64,000 nucleotides of DNA, taken from the NCBI RefSeq assembly GCF_026339955.1, contig NZ_JAPEPW010000001.1, positions 1,302,001 through 1,366,000 of the forward strand, given 5' to 3'. The notes beneath the pieces were generated by a model. The model searched no databases and was not told where the DNA came from. It saw only the letters and a list, made by a program, of their open reading frames with translations. Source of the stretch: Streptomyces sp. NBC_01549 (GTDB lineage: Bacteria > Actinomycetota > Actinomycetes > Streptomycetales > Streptomycetaceae). Of the stretch, positions 21,094-30,612 are shown one piece after another. Every line of letters starts with the position of its first letter. Within the stretch, counting starts at the first letter, position 1. The position numbers and the translations under genes are program-made.

Positions 21094-21638
21094 CGAGTCG
21101 CCTCGGCCTTCTCCTCGAGCTCGTCGAGGAAGCGGTCGATGACGCGGCTCTGCCGGGCGTGGTCCTCGAGGGACTCACCGACGAGCTTGCCGGCCAGGTC
21201 GGTGGCGAGCTTGCCCACGTCCTGACGCAGCGCCTGCGAGGCGGCCTTGCGGTCGGCCTCGATCTGGGCGTGACCGGCGACGACGATCTCCTCGCGCTGC
21301 CGCTGACCCTCCGCCCGCATGTCGGCGATGAGCTGGGCACCCTGCTCCTGCGCCTCCTGGCGCAGACGCGCGGCCTCGTGCCGTGCCTCGGCGAGCTGGG
21401 CCTTGTACTGCTCCAGCACGCTCTGGGCTTCGACCTTCATGGCGTCGGCCTCTTCGATACCGCCTTCGATCGCCGCGCGGCGCTCTTCCAGAACCTTGTT
21501 GATGTTCGGGAGGAGCTTCTTCCAGAAGAAGAAGAACACGATGGCGAAGGCGATGGCGCCGACGAGCAGCTCGGGGCCGGCCGGGATGAGCGGGTTCTGC
21601 TTCTCCTCGGCCGCCAGCTGTACCAGGTTGGCGATCAC
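21090..21638 (-). CDS. atpF: F1Fo ATP synthase subunit b
   Basis: A 182-residue peripheral stalk subunit. One N-terminal membrane helix (LLVGAIAFAIVFFFFWKKLLP, preceded by NPLIPAGPE) is followed by a long polar coiled coil rich in Ala, Glu and Arg. It lies 39 bases after atpE. Confidence 0.96.
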   Translation of the reverse strand: MIANLVQLAAEEKQNPLIPAGPELLVGAIAFAIVFFFFWKKLLPNINKVLEERRAAIEGGIEEADAMKVEAQSVLEQYKAQLAEARHEAARLRQEAQEQGAQLIADMRAEGQRQREEIVVAGHAQIEADRKAASQALRQDVGKLATDLAGKLVGESLEDHARQSRVIDRFLDELEEKAEATR

Positions 21639-21677
21639 ATCAGTGCCTTTCGTCGATTCGTGTCAGTAAGGGGTGAA

Positions 21678-21992
<315 letters not shown>

Positions 21993-22811
21993 TCAGTGGT
22001 GCTCGGCGAGCGCGCCCTGAAGGTACGAGCAGGCCAGCAGCACGAAGACGTACGCCTGAACGGCCTGAATGAAAAGCTCGAAGAGGATCATGATGACGGT
22101 CATCACGAACGAGACGCCGGCCGCGGGGATCATGTAGCTGTTCAGCAGGTACCAGGAGGCGACCGTGAACATGACCAGCATCAGGTGGCCGGCGAACATG
22201 TTGGCGAAAAGTCGGACCGCGTGCGTGAAGGGCCGGACGATCAGGTTCGAGAAGAACTCGATGATCATGACGAGCGGCAGCACCGCGCCGAGCGACTTGT
22301 CGTAGCCGGTGACGTTCTTGAAGAAGCCGACGAAGCCGTGCCGCTTGAACGTGACCGAGACCCACATGATCCAGACGATCGCGGCGAGCACCACCGGGAA
22401 GGCGAAGACCGACGACACCGGGAACTGCGCCAGCGGGATCACGGACCAGATGTTCATGATCCAGATGAAGAAGAACAGCGAGACCATGATCGGGACGTAT
22501 TTCTCGCCCTCGCGCTTGCCGAGCGTCTCGTAGACGATGCCGCGGCGCACGAAGTCGTAACCGGCCTCGCCGACCATCTGCAGCTTGCCCGGGATCACCT
22601 TGGCCTTGCCGAAGGCCGCCCAGAAGAAGACGACGACGACGATCGAGGTGAGCAGGGCGAGCAGCATCACCTTGTTGAACTCGACCCCTCCCACCGTGGC
22701 GATCGGCTTGAAGAGGAACGAGTGCAGGCCCGGAGCCGGAAAGCCACACCCGTTGTCGGACATGATCCGACAGCTCCAGTCAAAGGCGAGCTGGGTCTGG
22801 TCAGCACTCAC
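21993..22811 (-). CDS. atpB: F1Fo ATP synthase subunit a
   Basis: A 272-residue proton channel subunit with five to six membrane helices. The essential Arg lies in the VRLFANMFAGH helix, and the C-terminal QAYVFVLLACSYLQGAL helix is typical. I chose GTG 22811 (VSADQTQLAF), which has AAGGAG six to seven bases upstream; an ATG at 22847 would add 12 residues. It lies 225 bases after atpI. Confidence 0.95.
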   Translation of the reverse strand: MSADQTQLAFDWSCRIMSDNGCGFPAPGLHSFLFKPIATVGGVEFNKVMLLALLTSIVVVVFFWAAFGKAKVIPGKLQMVGEAGYDFVRRGIVYETLGKREGEKYVPIMVSLFFFIWIMNIWSVIPLAQFPVSSVFAFPVVLAAIVWIMWVSVTFKRHGFVGFFKNVTGYDKSLGAVLPLVMIIEFFSNLIVRPFTHAVRLFANMFAGHLMLVMFTVASWYLLNSYMIPAAGVSFVMTVIMILFELFIQAVQAYVFVLLACSYLQGALAEHH

Positions 22812-23036
22812 CACGGGCTCCTTCGGCGTGACGCATAGGTACGGCAACCTCGTTGTGTCGGCGCGGCGCGCAGCCGCGGTTCGGCACTGGACTGGTGTAA
22901 CGGATGTGAGGGCGGCTGTGGGGCATCAAGCCTCGCGATTGAGCAGGCGTCAGCTCAGATGCCCGCGCCCGCGATGCCGCAGTTGGCACCGGACGATAGC
23001 AGGATCTCCCACATGGCTTTATCCCGCCCCTACCCC

Positions 23037-23474
23037 TCACGACGAGGACCCTGATTTCTCGGGCTTCTCGCTCTTCTCGGGTTCGGGGTCGACATAGAAG
23101 ATCTTGGCCTTCATGTGTGCCCGCGCCTGCGCCGCCATCCACACGACGGTCGCGAGGACGAGGCCGACCGCGAACGCCTTGGGATTGAACAGTGACGTGT
23201 TCTTGAAGAGAGCCACGAAGATCAGGAGCAGCAGGAGCTGGGCCACGTACAGCATCAGGCCCATGGCCTGGAACAGCTGGGGAAGCGTTTTCGCCGTCCA
23301 CTGCAGGACGTAGAGGCCGATCCCCATGAAGAGGATGGCCAGCAGCGTGCCGATGCCCGCGCCGAGCGCGCCTTTGCCACCCGCGACCACGCCACTGACG
23401 GCGACGGCGATCACGCCGACAGCCGCTGTGGGGACAGCGGTGTGCAGTAGGTTCCGGGCGTCATTGGACGGCAT
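23037..23474 (-). CDS. atpI: ATP synthase protein I-like membrane protein
   Basis: A 145-residue protein with four hydrophobic segments in two pairs (VGVIAVAVSGVVAGGKGALG, TLLAILFMGIGLYVLQ, MLYVAQLLLLLIFVALF, AVGLVLATVVWMAAQA) and a Glu/Lys-rich tail. It is the first gene of the atp operon. AtpI proteins help assemble the c ring or transport ions; the sequence is poorly conserved, so position is the main support. Confidence 0.88.
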   Translation of the reverse strand: MPSNDARNLLHTAVPTAAVGVIAVAVSGVVAGGKGALGAGIGTLLAILFMGIGLYVLQWTAKTLPQLFQAMGLMLYVAQLLLLLIFVALFKNTSLFNPKAFAVGLVLATVVWMAAQARAHMKAKIFYVDPEPEKSEKPEKSGSSS

Positions 23475-23596
23475 GGCGGCAACTCCGCTTGCTTCGGGGG
23501 CAGGGTGTCGTCATGGACGAGCGTAGTCCCGGGCTGAGAGAGAACCTCACGCCAAGGGGCCGTCTCACTGCGGTCCCTCGGCTCTATCCCGGGTTC

Positions 23597-23614
23597 TCGT
23601 GAACCGTATCACAA
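23597..23614 (-). promoter_or_regulatory. Rex-operator-like site upstream of the atp operon
   Basis: On the minus strand the site reads TTGTGATACGGTTCACGA. The Streptomyces Rex consensus is TTGTGAANNNNTTCACAA, so only two or three of the defined bases differ. It lies about 125 bases upstream of atpI. Rex is an NADH/NAD+ sensor controlling respiratory genes, so control of ATP synthase would make sense. Binding here is inferred. Confidence 0.6.
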
Positions 23615-23758
23615 ACTATTTGATGCGGTCTTTACCTAGATGGTGTGCTCGCTGTCACACATGAGAGTGAACCTGCGCGTCTGTGCAATATCGGGGGCAA
23701 CTTGTCTGGTATTGACGGGGTTTGCCGATGATCGCTCTTGCAGAATTCTTACTTTGCG

Positions 23759-25141
23759 TCAGCGTGAAGATTCGGCTTTGCGCCCTTCCAGGAAGCGCGC
23801 ACGGGGGCCAATTGCCGTCGCCCCGTTGACTCCTGAGACACCTGTGACGACCGGCGAACGGTGTTCGCGGACGCCTTCCTCCCGCTCCTGGGCCGCCTTC
23901 TCGTGGGAGGCCGGCTCCTCGTACGCGAGGGAGGCCATGGCCGCCTCCGCCTCGGCCGCCAGGGCGCCCCTGCGACGGCGGCGGTAGCGCGGCGGCACCA
24001 GGTTCTCGGCCCAGCGCGGGGCACGGGGCGTGAAGCGCGGCAGCAGGAGCAGTACGAGACCCACCGCGCTGAGCGCCGCGATGCCGAGCACGATCCACAT
24101 GGACGCCGAGTTCACCGAGAAGGCGAGCGTTCCGAAGGCGATCAGCGCCGACCAGAAGTACATGATCAGGACGGCCCGGCTGTGCGAGTGGCCGACCTCC
24201 AGCAGACGGTGGTGCAGGTGGCCGCGGTCGGCGGCGAAGGGCGACTGTCCGCGCCAGGTGCGCCGCACGATGGCGAGCACCAGGTCGGCGGCCGGGACCG
24301 CGATGATCGTCAGCGGCAGCAGCAGCGGGATGTACACGGGCACCATCTGGTGCACGGTGTTGCGCTCCGAACCGGAGAACAGGTTCATCGCGTCCGGGTC
24401 GATCTGCCCGGTGATGGAGATCGCGCCGGCGGCCAACACCAGGCCGATCAGCATCGAGCCGGAGTCGCCCATGAAGATCCGCGCGGGGTGCATGTTGTGC
24501 GGCAGGAAGCCCAGACACATGCCCATGAGGATCGCCGCGAAGAGCGTCGCCGGGGCGGCGGCCTCGATGCCGTACGAGTACCAGATGCGGTACGCGTACA
24601 GGAAGGACGCGGCGGAGGCGATGCACACCATGCCGGAGGCGAGGCCGTCGAGGCCGTCGACGAAGTTCACCGCGTTGATCGTGATGACGACCAGTGCCAC
24701 GGTGAGCAGGGTGCCCTGCCACTGGGTCAGCGCGACCAGGCCGACGCCCGGGATGGGCAGCCACAGGATCGTCAGACCCTGCATGACCATCACGCCCGCG
24801 GCGATCATCTGACCGCCCAGCTTGATCAGGGCGTCGATCTCGAACTTGTCGTCCAGGACACCGATCAGCCAGATCAGGGCGGCGCCGGAGAGCAGCGCGC
24901 GGGGCTCGTTGGAGTCCGAGAACACCGCGTTGAGGTTCCGCAGGTGGTCGGCGACCAGCAGGCCCGCGCACAAGCCGAAGAACATCGCGATGCCGCCGAG
25001 CCGCGGCGTGGGTTCCCGGTGCACGTCACGTGCCCGGATCTGCGGCATGGCTCCGGCCACGATCGCGAACTTCCGTACCGGCCCTGTCAGCAGATACGTC
25101 ACCGCGGCCGTGATGCAGAGCGTCAGCAGATATTCACGCAC
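23759..25141 (-). CDS. undecaprenyl-phosphate sugar-1-phosphate transferase, MraY/WecA family
   Basis: A 460-residue polytopic enzyme of about eleven membrane helices. It moves a UDP-N-acetylhexosamine phosphate onto undecaprenyl phosphate, starting a cell-envelope glycopolymer. Family motifs in order are DVHREPTPRLGG, the Asp-rich AVNFVDGLDGLASG, FMGDSGSM and the HIHH-like RGHLHHRLLE. These resemble WecA/TagO more than MraY. The cytoplasmic C-terminal tail (about 100 residues) is charged and variable. GTG 25141 has GGGGAAG upstream; ATG 25180 is a less likely start. Confidence 0.92.
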   Translation of the reverse strand: MREYLLTLCITAAVTYLLTGPVRKFAIVAGAMPQIRARDVHREPTPRLGGIAMFFGLCAGLLVADHLRNLNAVFSDSNEPRALLSGAALIWLIGVLDDKFEIDALIKLGGQMIAAGVMVMQGLTILWLPIPGVGLVALTQWQGTLLTVALVVITINAVNFVDGLDGLASGMVCIASAASFLYAYRIWYSYGIEAAAPATLFAAILMGMCLGFLPHNMHPARIFMGDSGSMLIGLVLAAGAISITGQIDPDAMNLFSGSERNTVHQMVPVYIPLLLPLTIIAVPAADLVLAIVRRTWRGQSPFAADRGHLHHRLLEVGHSHSRAVLIMYFWSALIAFGTLAFSVNSASMWIVLGIAALSAVGLVLLLLPRFTPRAPRWAENLVPPRYRRRRRGALAAEAEAAMASLAYEEPASHEKAAQEREEGVREHRSPVVTGVSGVNGATAIGPRARFLEGRKAESSR

Positions 25142-25267
25142 GGGCTTCCCCACAGGTCTCGCTGGCCATCTCAGCCCCACACCCTAGCGATGCGCGCATA
25201 TGGTTGGGGACTTCCGGGTAGCGACGATGGTTGCACGAGTGGCTGTGCACACGAGTGCGCGTACCCC

Positions 25268-26509
25268 TCACTCGTCCGGATAGGGCGGAAATCTCCCGGC
25301 CAGATCCCGCACTTCTTCACGCGCCCGCCTGCTGTCGGTCTCGTCCCGCAGCACCGCCGCGAACAACTTCGCGACCTGCGTCATCTCCGCCTCGCCCATC
25401 CCCTGCGTGGTCAGCGCGGCCGTACCGAGGCGCAGGCCGCGGTCGTCGCCGTGGGGCAGCGCGCAGGTGTCGAGGACCATTCCGGCGGCGGCGAGACGGC
25501 CTCGCGCGCTGCGGCCGTCGACACCGAGCGGAGCGGTGTCCGCGGTCAGCATGTGGGTGTCGGTCCCTCCGGTGGTGAGGGCGAGTCCCTCCGCGGCCAG
25601 CCCCTCGGCCAGCACCTTCGCGTTAGCGACCACCTGGTGGGCGTACACCGCGAAGGCGGGCGTCGCGGCCTCGCCGAACGCGACGGCCTTGGCGGCGATG
25701 GTGTGCATCTGGGCGCCGCCCTGGGTGAAGGGGAAGACGGCCCGGTCGACCCGCTCGGCCAGCTCGCTTCCGCACAGGATCATGCCGCCGCGGGGGCCGC
25801 GCAGCACCTTGTGCGTGGTGGCGCAGACCACATCGGCGTACGGCACCGGGCTGGGCGCCGCTCCCCCGGCGACCAGGCCGATGGGGTGGGCGGCGTCGGC
25901 GATGAGATAGGCGCCGACCTCGTCGGCGATCGCCCGGAAGAGCGCGTAGTCGATGTGCCGGGGGTAGGAGATCGAGCCGCACACGATGGCCTTCGGCCGG
26001 TGCGTACGGGCCAGCGCGCGCACCTGCTCGTAGTCGATGAGCCCGCTCTCCGCCTCCACCCGGTACCCGACGAAGTCGAACCAGCGGCCGGAGAAATTCG
26101 CGGGCGACCCGTGCGTGAGGTGGCCGCCGAACGGCAGCCCCAGGGCCAGGACGGTGTCCCCGGGCCGCAGCAGGGCGGCGTACGCGGCGAGGACGGCCGA
26201 AGATCCGGAGTGGGACTGTACGTTGGCGTGCTGGGCGCCGAAGAGGGCCTTGGCGCGCTCCACGGCCAGGCGCTCGGCGACGTCGACGATCTCGCAGCCG
26301 CCGTGGTGGCGGGCGCCGGGATACCCCTCGGCGTACTTGTTAGCCAGCGGCGACCCGAGGGCGGTCAGCACGGCCCTCGACGTGAAGTTCTCGGCCGCGA
26401 TCAGCTGCAGCGTCGTCGACTGTCGCGCGAGCTCCCCCATCAGGATCTCGGCGAGCTCCGGGTCCTGCCGACGCAGAACATCCGCTTCCAGCGTTTGTGT
26501 GACCGGCAT
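25268..26509 (-). CDS. serine hydroxymethyltransferase-family PLP enzyme
   Basis: A 413-residue aminotransferase-fold enzyme related to GlyA, which interconverts serine and glycine with tetrahydrofolate. The N-terminal LQLIAAENFTSRAVL and NKYAEGYPGARHHGGCE segments are classic, and PLP Lys lies in ATTHKVLRGPRGG. It is probably a second copy rather than the main GlyA, because the C-terminal part is divergent; substrate could differ. It follows the phosphatase-like gene in the same direction. Confidence 0.9.
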   Translation of the reverse strand: MPVTQTLEADVLRRQDPELAEILMGELARQSTTLQLIAAENFTSRAVLTALGSPLANKYAEGYPGARHHGGCEIVDVAERLAVERAKALFGAQHANVQSHSGSSAVLAAYAALLRPGDTVLALGLPFGGHLTHGSPANFSGRWFDFVGYRVEAESGLIDYEQVRALARTHRPKAIVCGSISYPRHIDYALFRAIADEVGAYLIADAAHPIGLVAGGAAPSPVPYADVVCATTHKVLRGPRGGMILCGSELAERVDRAVFPFTQGGAQMHTIAAKAVAFGEAATPAFAVYAHQVVANAKVLAEGLAAEGLALTTGGTDTHMLTADTAPLGVDGRSARGRLAAAGMVLDTCALPHGDDRGLRLGTAALTTQGMGEAEMTQVAKLFAAVLRDETDSRRAREEVRDLAGRFPPYPDE

Positions 26510-26620
26510 GGTGGACTCCGGACCTCGGCGGGGTGCGCTATGTCCAATGTAGAACCGGGACCAGTGGGACGCCCGGTGTTACGCCCTATCGGGCCCCCAC
26601 GAGAAAACGCCCACACCGGC

Positions 26621-27286
26621 CTACGCGCGCGCCCGCACCCCCGTCAACGCCGTCACCACCGGATCCAGCGCCTCGTTGATCTCATCGCCGATCGAACGGA
26701 AGAACGGCAGCGGCGCGCCGTACGGATCGAAGACCTCGTCCGCCTCCGCCGTGGGGGCCAGCAGCCACCCGCGTAGAGCGGCCGCCGCACGGACCAGCGC
26801 ACGGGCCCGCTCGACCACACCGTCCTCCAGGGGAGGCAGCGTGGCGGGATCTATGGCGCGGACCAGCCTGGTGAACTCCTTCAGGGTGAAGGTGCGCAGG
26901 CCCGCGGAGTGGCCCATGGAGATGACCTGGGCGCGGTGGTCGCGGGTCGCGGTGAGGACCAGGTCGGCTCTGATGACGTGGTCGTCGAGGAGCTCGCGGC
27001 CGACGAAGCCGGAGGCGTCCGCGCCGAAGTCGGCGAGGACCGTCTCGGCGTTGGCCTCCATGGGGGCGCCCTCGTGGCCCCAGGTGCCGGCGCTCTCGAC
27101 GATGAGGCCGCCCCACAGGGGGTCGCCCAGCCGGTCCGCGAGGGCATGGCGGGTCAGCCGCTCGGTGATCGGCGAGCGGCACACGTTGCCGGTGCTGACG
27201 TGGAGGATGCGGAAGGACCCCCTGGGGGACCCGTTGGCCCCCGTGATCCCCGTGCCTATGCCACGCCCCGCGTCAGGGGCTGTCAA
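26621..27286 (-). CDS. low-molecular-weight phosphotyrosine phosphatase-like protein lacking the nucleophile Cys
   Basis: A 221-residue member of the LMW-PTP/arsenate reductase fold. In active enzymes the P-loop is V-C-x-G-N-x-C-R-S; here it reads VSTGNVCRSP, with Ser (codon AGC) in the nucleophile position. The second Cys and the Arg remain. The general-acid loop region near LEDGVV is also degenerate. It may therefore be a substrate-binding pseudophosphatase. It overlaps the upstream tsaC gene by four bases, so both are co-translated. Confidence 0.88.
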   Translation of the reverse strand: MTAPDAGRGIGTGITGANGSPRGSFRILHVSTGNVCRSPITERLTRHALADRLGDPLWGGLIVESAGTWGHEGAPMEANAETVLADFGADASGFVGRELLDDHVIRADLVLTATRDHRAQVISMGHSAGLRTFTLKEFTRLVRAIDPATLPPLEDGVVERARALVRAAAALRGWLLAPTAEADEVFDPYGAPLPFFRSIGDEINEALDPVVTALTGVRARA

Positions 27287-27930
27287 TTCGCCACCTCGAG
27301 GTCGGGTACGACCTTCCGGAGCTCCTCCGCCGACAGGGCACCCGCGCGCAGCAGGACCGGCACCTTGCCGGTGACGTCGACGATCGAGGAGGGAACGTTG
27401 CCGGGGGTCGGGCCGCCGTCCAGGTAGACGGAGACGGAGTCGCCGAGCATCTCCTGCGCGGCGTCACAGTCCTCGGGAGCCGGGTGTCCCGTGAGGTTCG
27501 CGGAGGAGACGGCCATCGGGCCGACCTCTGTCAGCAGTTCGATGGCGACCGGGTGCAGCGGCATACGGATGGCCACCGTGCCCCGGGTGTCCCCCAAGTC
27601 CCACTGCAGGGACGGCTGGTGCTTGGCGACGAGGGTGAGCGCACCCGGCCAGAACGCGTCGACGAGCTCCCAGGCCATCTCGGAGAAGTCCGTGACGAGG
27701 CCGTGCAAGGTGTTCGGGGAGCCGATGAGGACAGGGGTGGGCATGTTGCGGCCCCGGCCCTTGGCCTCGAGGAGATCGGCGACGGCTTCCGAGCTGAACG
27801 CGTCGGCGCCGATGCCGTACACCGTGTCCGTCGGGAGGACCACCAGCTCGCCACGGCGGACGGCGGACGCGGCCTCACGCAGACCCGTGATGCGGTCGGT
27901 CGCGTCGTTGGTGTCGTATCGCCGTGCCAT
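27283..27930 (-). CDS. tsaC: L-threonylcarbamoyladenylate synthase (Sua5/YrdC/YwlC)
   Basis: A 215-residue enzyme that makes threonylcarbamoyl-AMP from threonine, bicarbonate and ATP for the t6A modification of tRNAs. YrdC-domain marks are VLPTDTVYGIGADAF, KGRGRNMPTPVLIG and GTVAIRMPLHPVAIELL, with the closing SSANLTGHPAPEDCD. It lies between prmC and the phosphatase-like gene, as in other actinobacteria. Confidence 0.94.
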   Translation of the reverse strand: MARRYDTNDATDRITGLREAASAVRRGELVVLPTDTVYGIGADAFSSEAVADLLEAKGRGRNMPTPVLIGSPNTLHGLVTDFSEMAWELVDAFWPGALTLVAKHQPSLQWDLGDTRGTVAIRMPLHPVAIELLTEVGPMAVSSANLTGHPAPEDCDAAQEMLGDSVSVYLDGGPTPGNVPSSIVDVTGKVPVLLRAGALSAEELRKVVPDLEVAN

Positions 27931-27983
27931 TTAGGGAGCCTCCTCGTACACGTACTGCTGGCTGGGGATCACGATGCGCGCGC

Positions 27984-28829
27984 TCACGGCATCGCCTTGC
28001 GGGCGGTCGCGAACCGCGGCCGGTTGTTGAGGTCCGGGTGGTCGGCCGCGTCGGCCCAGCCCCGCTCCTCGGTGAAGATCCACGGCACCTGCCCGCCCTG
28101 GGTGTCGGCGTGCTCGATCACGACGACGCCGCCCGGGCGCAGCAGCCGGTGCGCGGTGCGTTCGATGCCGCGGATGAGGTCGAGTCCGTCCTCGCCGGAG
28201 AACAGGGCGAGTTCGGGATCGTAGTCCCGGGCCTCCGGCGCCACGTACTCCCATTCCGTGAGCGGGATGTACGGCGGGTTGGAGATCACCAGGTCCACCT
28301 GGCCGTCGAGGTCCCTGAAGGCCTCCAGGGCGTCTCCCTGGCGCAGGTCGACCCTGGACCCCTCGACGTTCTTGCGCGTCCACTGGAGGGCGTCCTCGGA
28401 CAGCTCCACGGCGTGTACGCGGGAGCGCGGGACCTCCTGCGCGAGCGCGAGCGCGATGGCGCCCGAGCCGGTGCACAGGTCGACGATCAGCGGCTCGACG
28501 ACATCCATCGCGCGGACGGCGTCTATGGCCCAGCCGACGACCGACTCCGTCTCCGGGCGCGGGACGAACACCCCGGGGCCCACCTGGAGTTCCAGATAAC
28601 GGAAGTAGGCGTGTCCGGTGATGTGCTGGAGCGGCTCGCGGGCCTCGCGGCGCGCGGTCACCTCCCAGTAGCGGGCGTCGAAGTCCGCGTCCTTGACGGT
28701 GTGCAGCTCGCCCCGCTTCACGCCGTGCACGAAGGCCGCGAGCTCCTCCGCGTCGTTGCGCGGCGAGGGCACGCCGGCGTCGGCCAGCCGCTGGGTGGCC
28801 TGGGCCACTTCCGCGAGCAGCAGGTTCAC
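27984..28829 (-). CDS. prmC: peptide chain release factor glutamine N5-methyltransferase
   Basis: A 281-residue SAM-dependent methyltransferase that modifies the GGQ glutamine of release factors. It has the N-terminal helical domain, the SAM loop IVDLCTGSGAIALALA and the NPPY motif in DLVISNPPYIPL. It sits directly downstream of prfA, its substrate gene, in the same direction. Confidence 0.96.
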   Translation of the reverse strand: MNLLLAEVAQATQRLADAGVPSPRNDAEELAAFVHGVKRGELHTVKDADFDARYWEVTARREAREPLQHITGHAYFRYLELQVGPGVFVPRPETESVVGWAIDAVRAMDVVEPLIVDLCTGSGAIALALAQEVPRSRVHAVELSEDALQWTRKNVEGSRVDLRQGDALEAFRDLDGQVDLVISNPPYIPLTEWEYVAPEARDYDPELALFSGEDGLDLIRGIERTAHRLLRPGGVVVIEHADTQGGQVPWIFTEERGWADAADHPDLNNRPRFATARKAMP

Positions 28830-28963
28830 GCTGGTCCTCCGGGGCTGAGCTGTTGTCGTACGACTTGACGAGCGGGGCTTGCCTTGACGAGCGGGACTTA
28901 CAAGTACGGCCTTACGCAGCCGCGTTCGACCGTTCGGCCGTTCAGACGTTCAGCCGTTCGGCC

Positions 28964-30040
28964 TCACGCGGCCGCGAGCTTCGCAGCCGAGTCGGCGTCG
29001 ACGCAGGCCTGGATCATCGCGTCGAGGTCACCGTCGAGCACCTGGTCCAAGTTGTACGCCTTGAATCCGACGCGGTGGTCCGAGATGCGGTTCTCCGGGA
29101 AGTTGTACGTGCGGATCTTCTCGGAGCGGTCGACGGTGCGGACCTGGCTGCGGCGGGCGTCCGCGGCCTCACGCTCCGCTTCCTCCTGCGCCGCGGCGAG
29201 GAGCCTGGAGCGCAGGATACGCATCGCCTGCTCCTTGTTCTGCAGCTGACTCTTCTCGTTCTGGCAGCTCGCGACGACTCCGGTCGGAATGTGCGTGATG
29301 CGCACCGCGGAGTCGGTCGTGTTGACGGACTGGCCGCCGGGGCCCGACGAACGGTAGACGTCGATGCGCAGATCGTTCGCGTGGATCTCGACGTCGACCT
29401 CCTCGGCCTCGGGCGTGACCAGCACACCGGCCGCGGAGGTGTGAATACGGCCCTGCGACTCGGTCGAGGGCACCCGCTGCACGCGGTGCACGCCGCCCTC
29501 GTACTTCAGGCGCGCCCAGACACCCTGACCGGGTTCGGTGGCGCCCTGGCCGCCCTTGGTCTTCACGGCGACCTGGACGTCCTTGTAGCCGCCGAGCTCG
29601 GACTCGGTGGAGTCGATGATCTCGGTCTTCCAGCCGACGCGCTCGGCGTAGCGCAGGTACATGCGCAGCAGGTCGCCGGCGAACAGGGCCGACTCGTCGC
29701 CGCCCGCGCCCGCCTTGATCTCGAGGATGACGTCCTTGTCGTCGCTGGGGTCGCGCGGGACCAGCAGCAGCCGGAGCTTCTCGGTGAGCTCCTCGCGCTG
29801 CTTCTCCAGCTCCTTGACCTCGGCCGCGAAGTCCGGGTCGTCGGCGGCGAGCTCCTTCGCCGTGCCGATGTCGTCCCCGGTCTGCTTCCAGGAGCGGTAC
29901 GTCGCGACGATCGGGGTCAGCTCGGCGTAGCGCTTGTTGAGCTTGCGCGCGTTGGCCTGGTCGGCGTGGACCGACGGGTCAGCGAGCTTCTTCTCCAGAT
30001 CGGCGTGCTCGCCGATGAGTTCCTCGACCGCCTCGAACAT
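28964..30040 (-). CDS. prfA: peptide chain release factor 1
   Basis: A 358-residue class I release factor for UAA and UAG. The GGQ motif lies in [18 protein letters not shown], and the stop-codon-reading region is around the [14 protein letters not shown] segment (the family PxT motif region). I chose ATG 30040 ([10 protein letters not shown]), with GGAG close upstream; the frame is open further but with no similarity. prmC follows 134 bases later. Confidence 0.97.
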   Translation of the reverse strand: MFEAVEELIGEHADLEKKLADPSVHADQANARKLNKRYAELTPIVATYRSWKQTGDDIGTAKELAADDPDFAAEVKELEKQREELTEKLRLLLVPRDPSDDKDVILEIKAGAGGDESALFAGDLLRMYLRYAERVGWKTEIIDSTESELGGYKDVQVAVKTKGGQGATEPGQGVWARLKYEGGVHRVQRVPSTESQGRIHTSAAGVLVTPEAEEVDVEIHANDLRIDVYRSSGPGGQSVNTTDSAVRITHIPTGVVASCQNEKSQLQNKEQAMRILRSRLLAAAQEEAEREAADARRSQVRTVDRSEKIRTYNFPENRISDHRVGFKAYNLDQVLDGDLDAMIQACVDADSAAKLAAA

Positions 30041-30175
30041 CTCCGGCTCCAATGGACTGTCCCCAGCTCCATGATGGGCTCGGGGACGTAGGTAAGACGA
30101 ATGGGGGCTGCACCGCAAAGCGCCGGTCCCGGCGTCCCCGTGCCGGGGACACCGAAGACCGGCGCTGTGGGCTCG

Positions 30176-30397
30176 CTACTTCTTGGCAGCGGCAGCCTTG
30201 CCGAAGCGGGCCTCGAAGCGGGCCACACGGCCACCGGTGTCGAGGATCTTCTGCTTGCCCGTGTAGAACGGGTGGCACTCGGAGCAGACCTCGGCGCGGA
30301 TGGAACCGCTGGAGATCGTGCTACGGGTGGTGAACGACGCGCCACAGGTGCAGCTGACCTGCGTCTCGACGTACTCGGGGTGGATGTCGCGCTTCAA
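30176..30397 (-). CDS. rpmE: 50S ribosomal protein L31, zinc-binding form
   Basis: A 73-residue ribosomal protein. Four Cys (16, 18, 38, 41; SCTCG and VCSECH) make the zinc ribbon of the C+ form. The start is an unusual TTG at 30397 (TTG AAG CGC GAC, giving [10 protein letters not shown]) with GGAG six bases upstream, and no ATG lies near. It precedes prfA by 135 bases. Confidence 0.95.
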   Translation of the reverse strand: MKRDIHPEYVETQVSCTCGASFTTRSTISSGSIRAEVCSECHPFYTGKQKILDTGGRVARFEARFGKAAAAKK

Positions 30398-30612
30398 GGT
30401 GTCTCCTAGTTTCGGGAGGGCGCCGGGTCGCCGCCGCGGGATGCGGGTGCGTGAACCGGAGCCGACGTACCAGTCTGCCAGCACTGGCGCCATCCCCCAA
30501 AACCGGGGGCAAGGATGATCTATTCCCGAGCCCGCGTACGGAGCTCGGACAGGGCTCGTACGAGGGCTCGCGCCGGGGCTCGTACGGGCCTCGGCGCGGC
30601 TCCGTACCGGCT
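30398..30612. other. intergenic region with short inverted repeats
   Basis: The 215 bases between the LCP and rpmE genes contain repeated GGCTCGTACG/GGCTCG runs and a CCCCC/GGGGG hairpin near 30495-30510. These may end LCP transcription. No gene is seen. Confidence 0.45.

Noticed and set aside
23861..26776. A 971-codon plus-strand frame
   Set aside because: Antisense of the WecA-like, GlyA-like and phosphatase-like genes; no family similarity.
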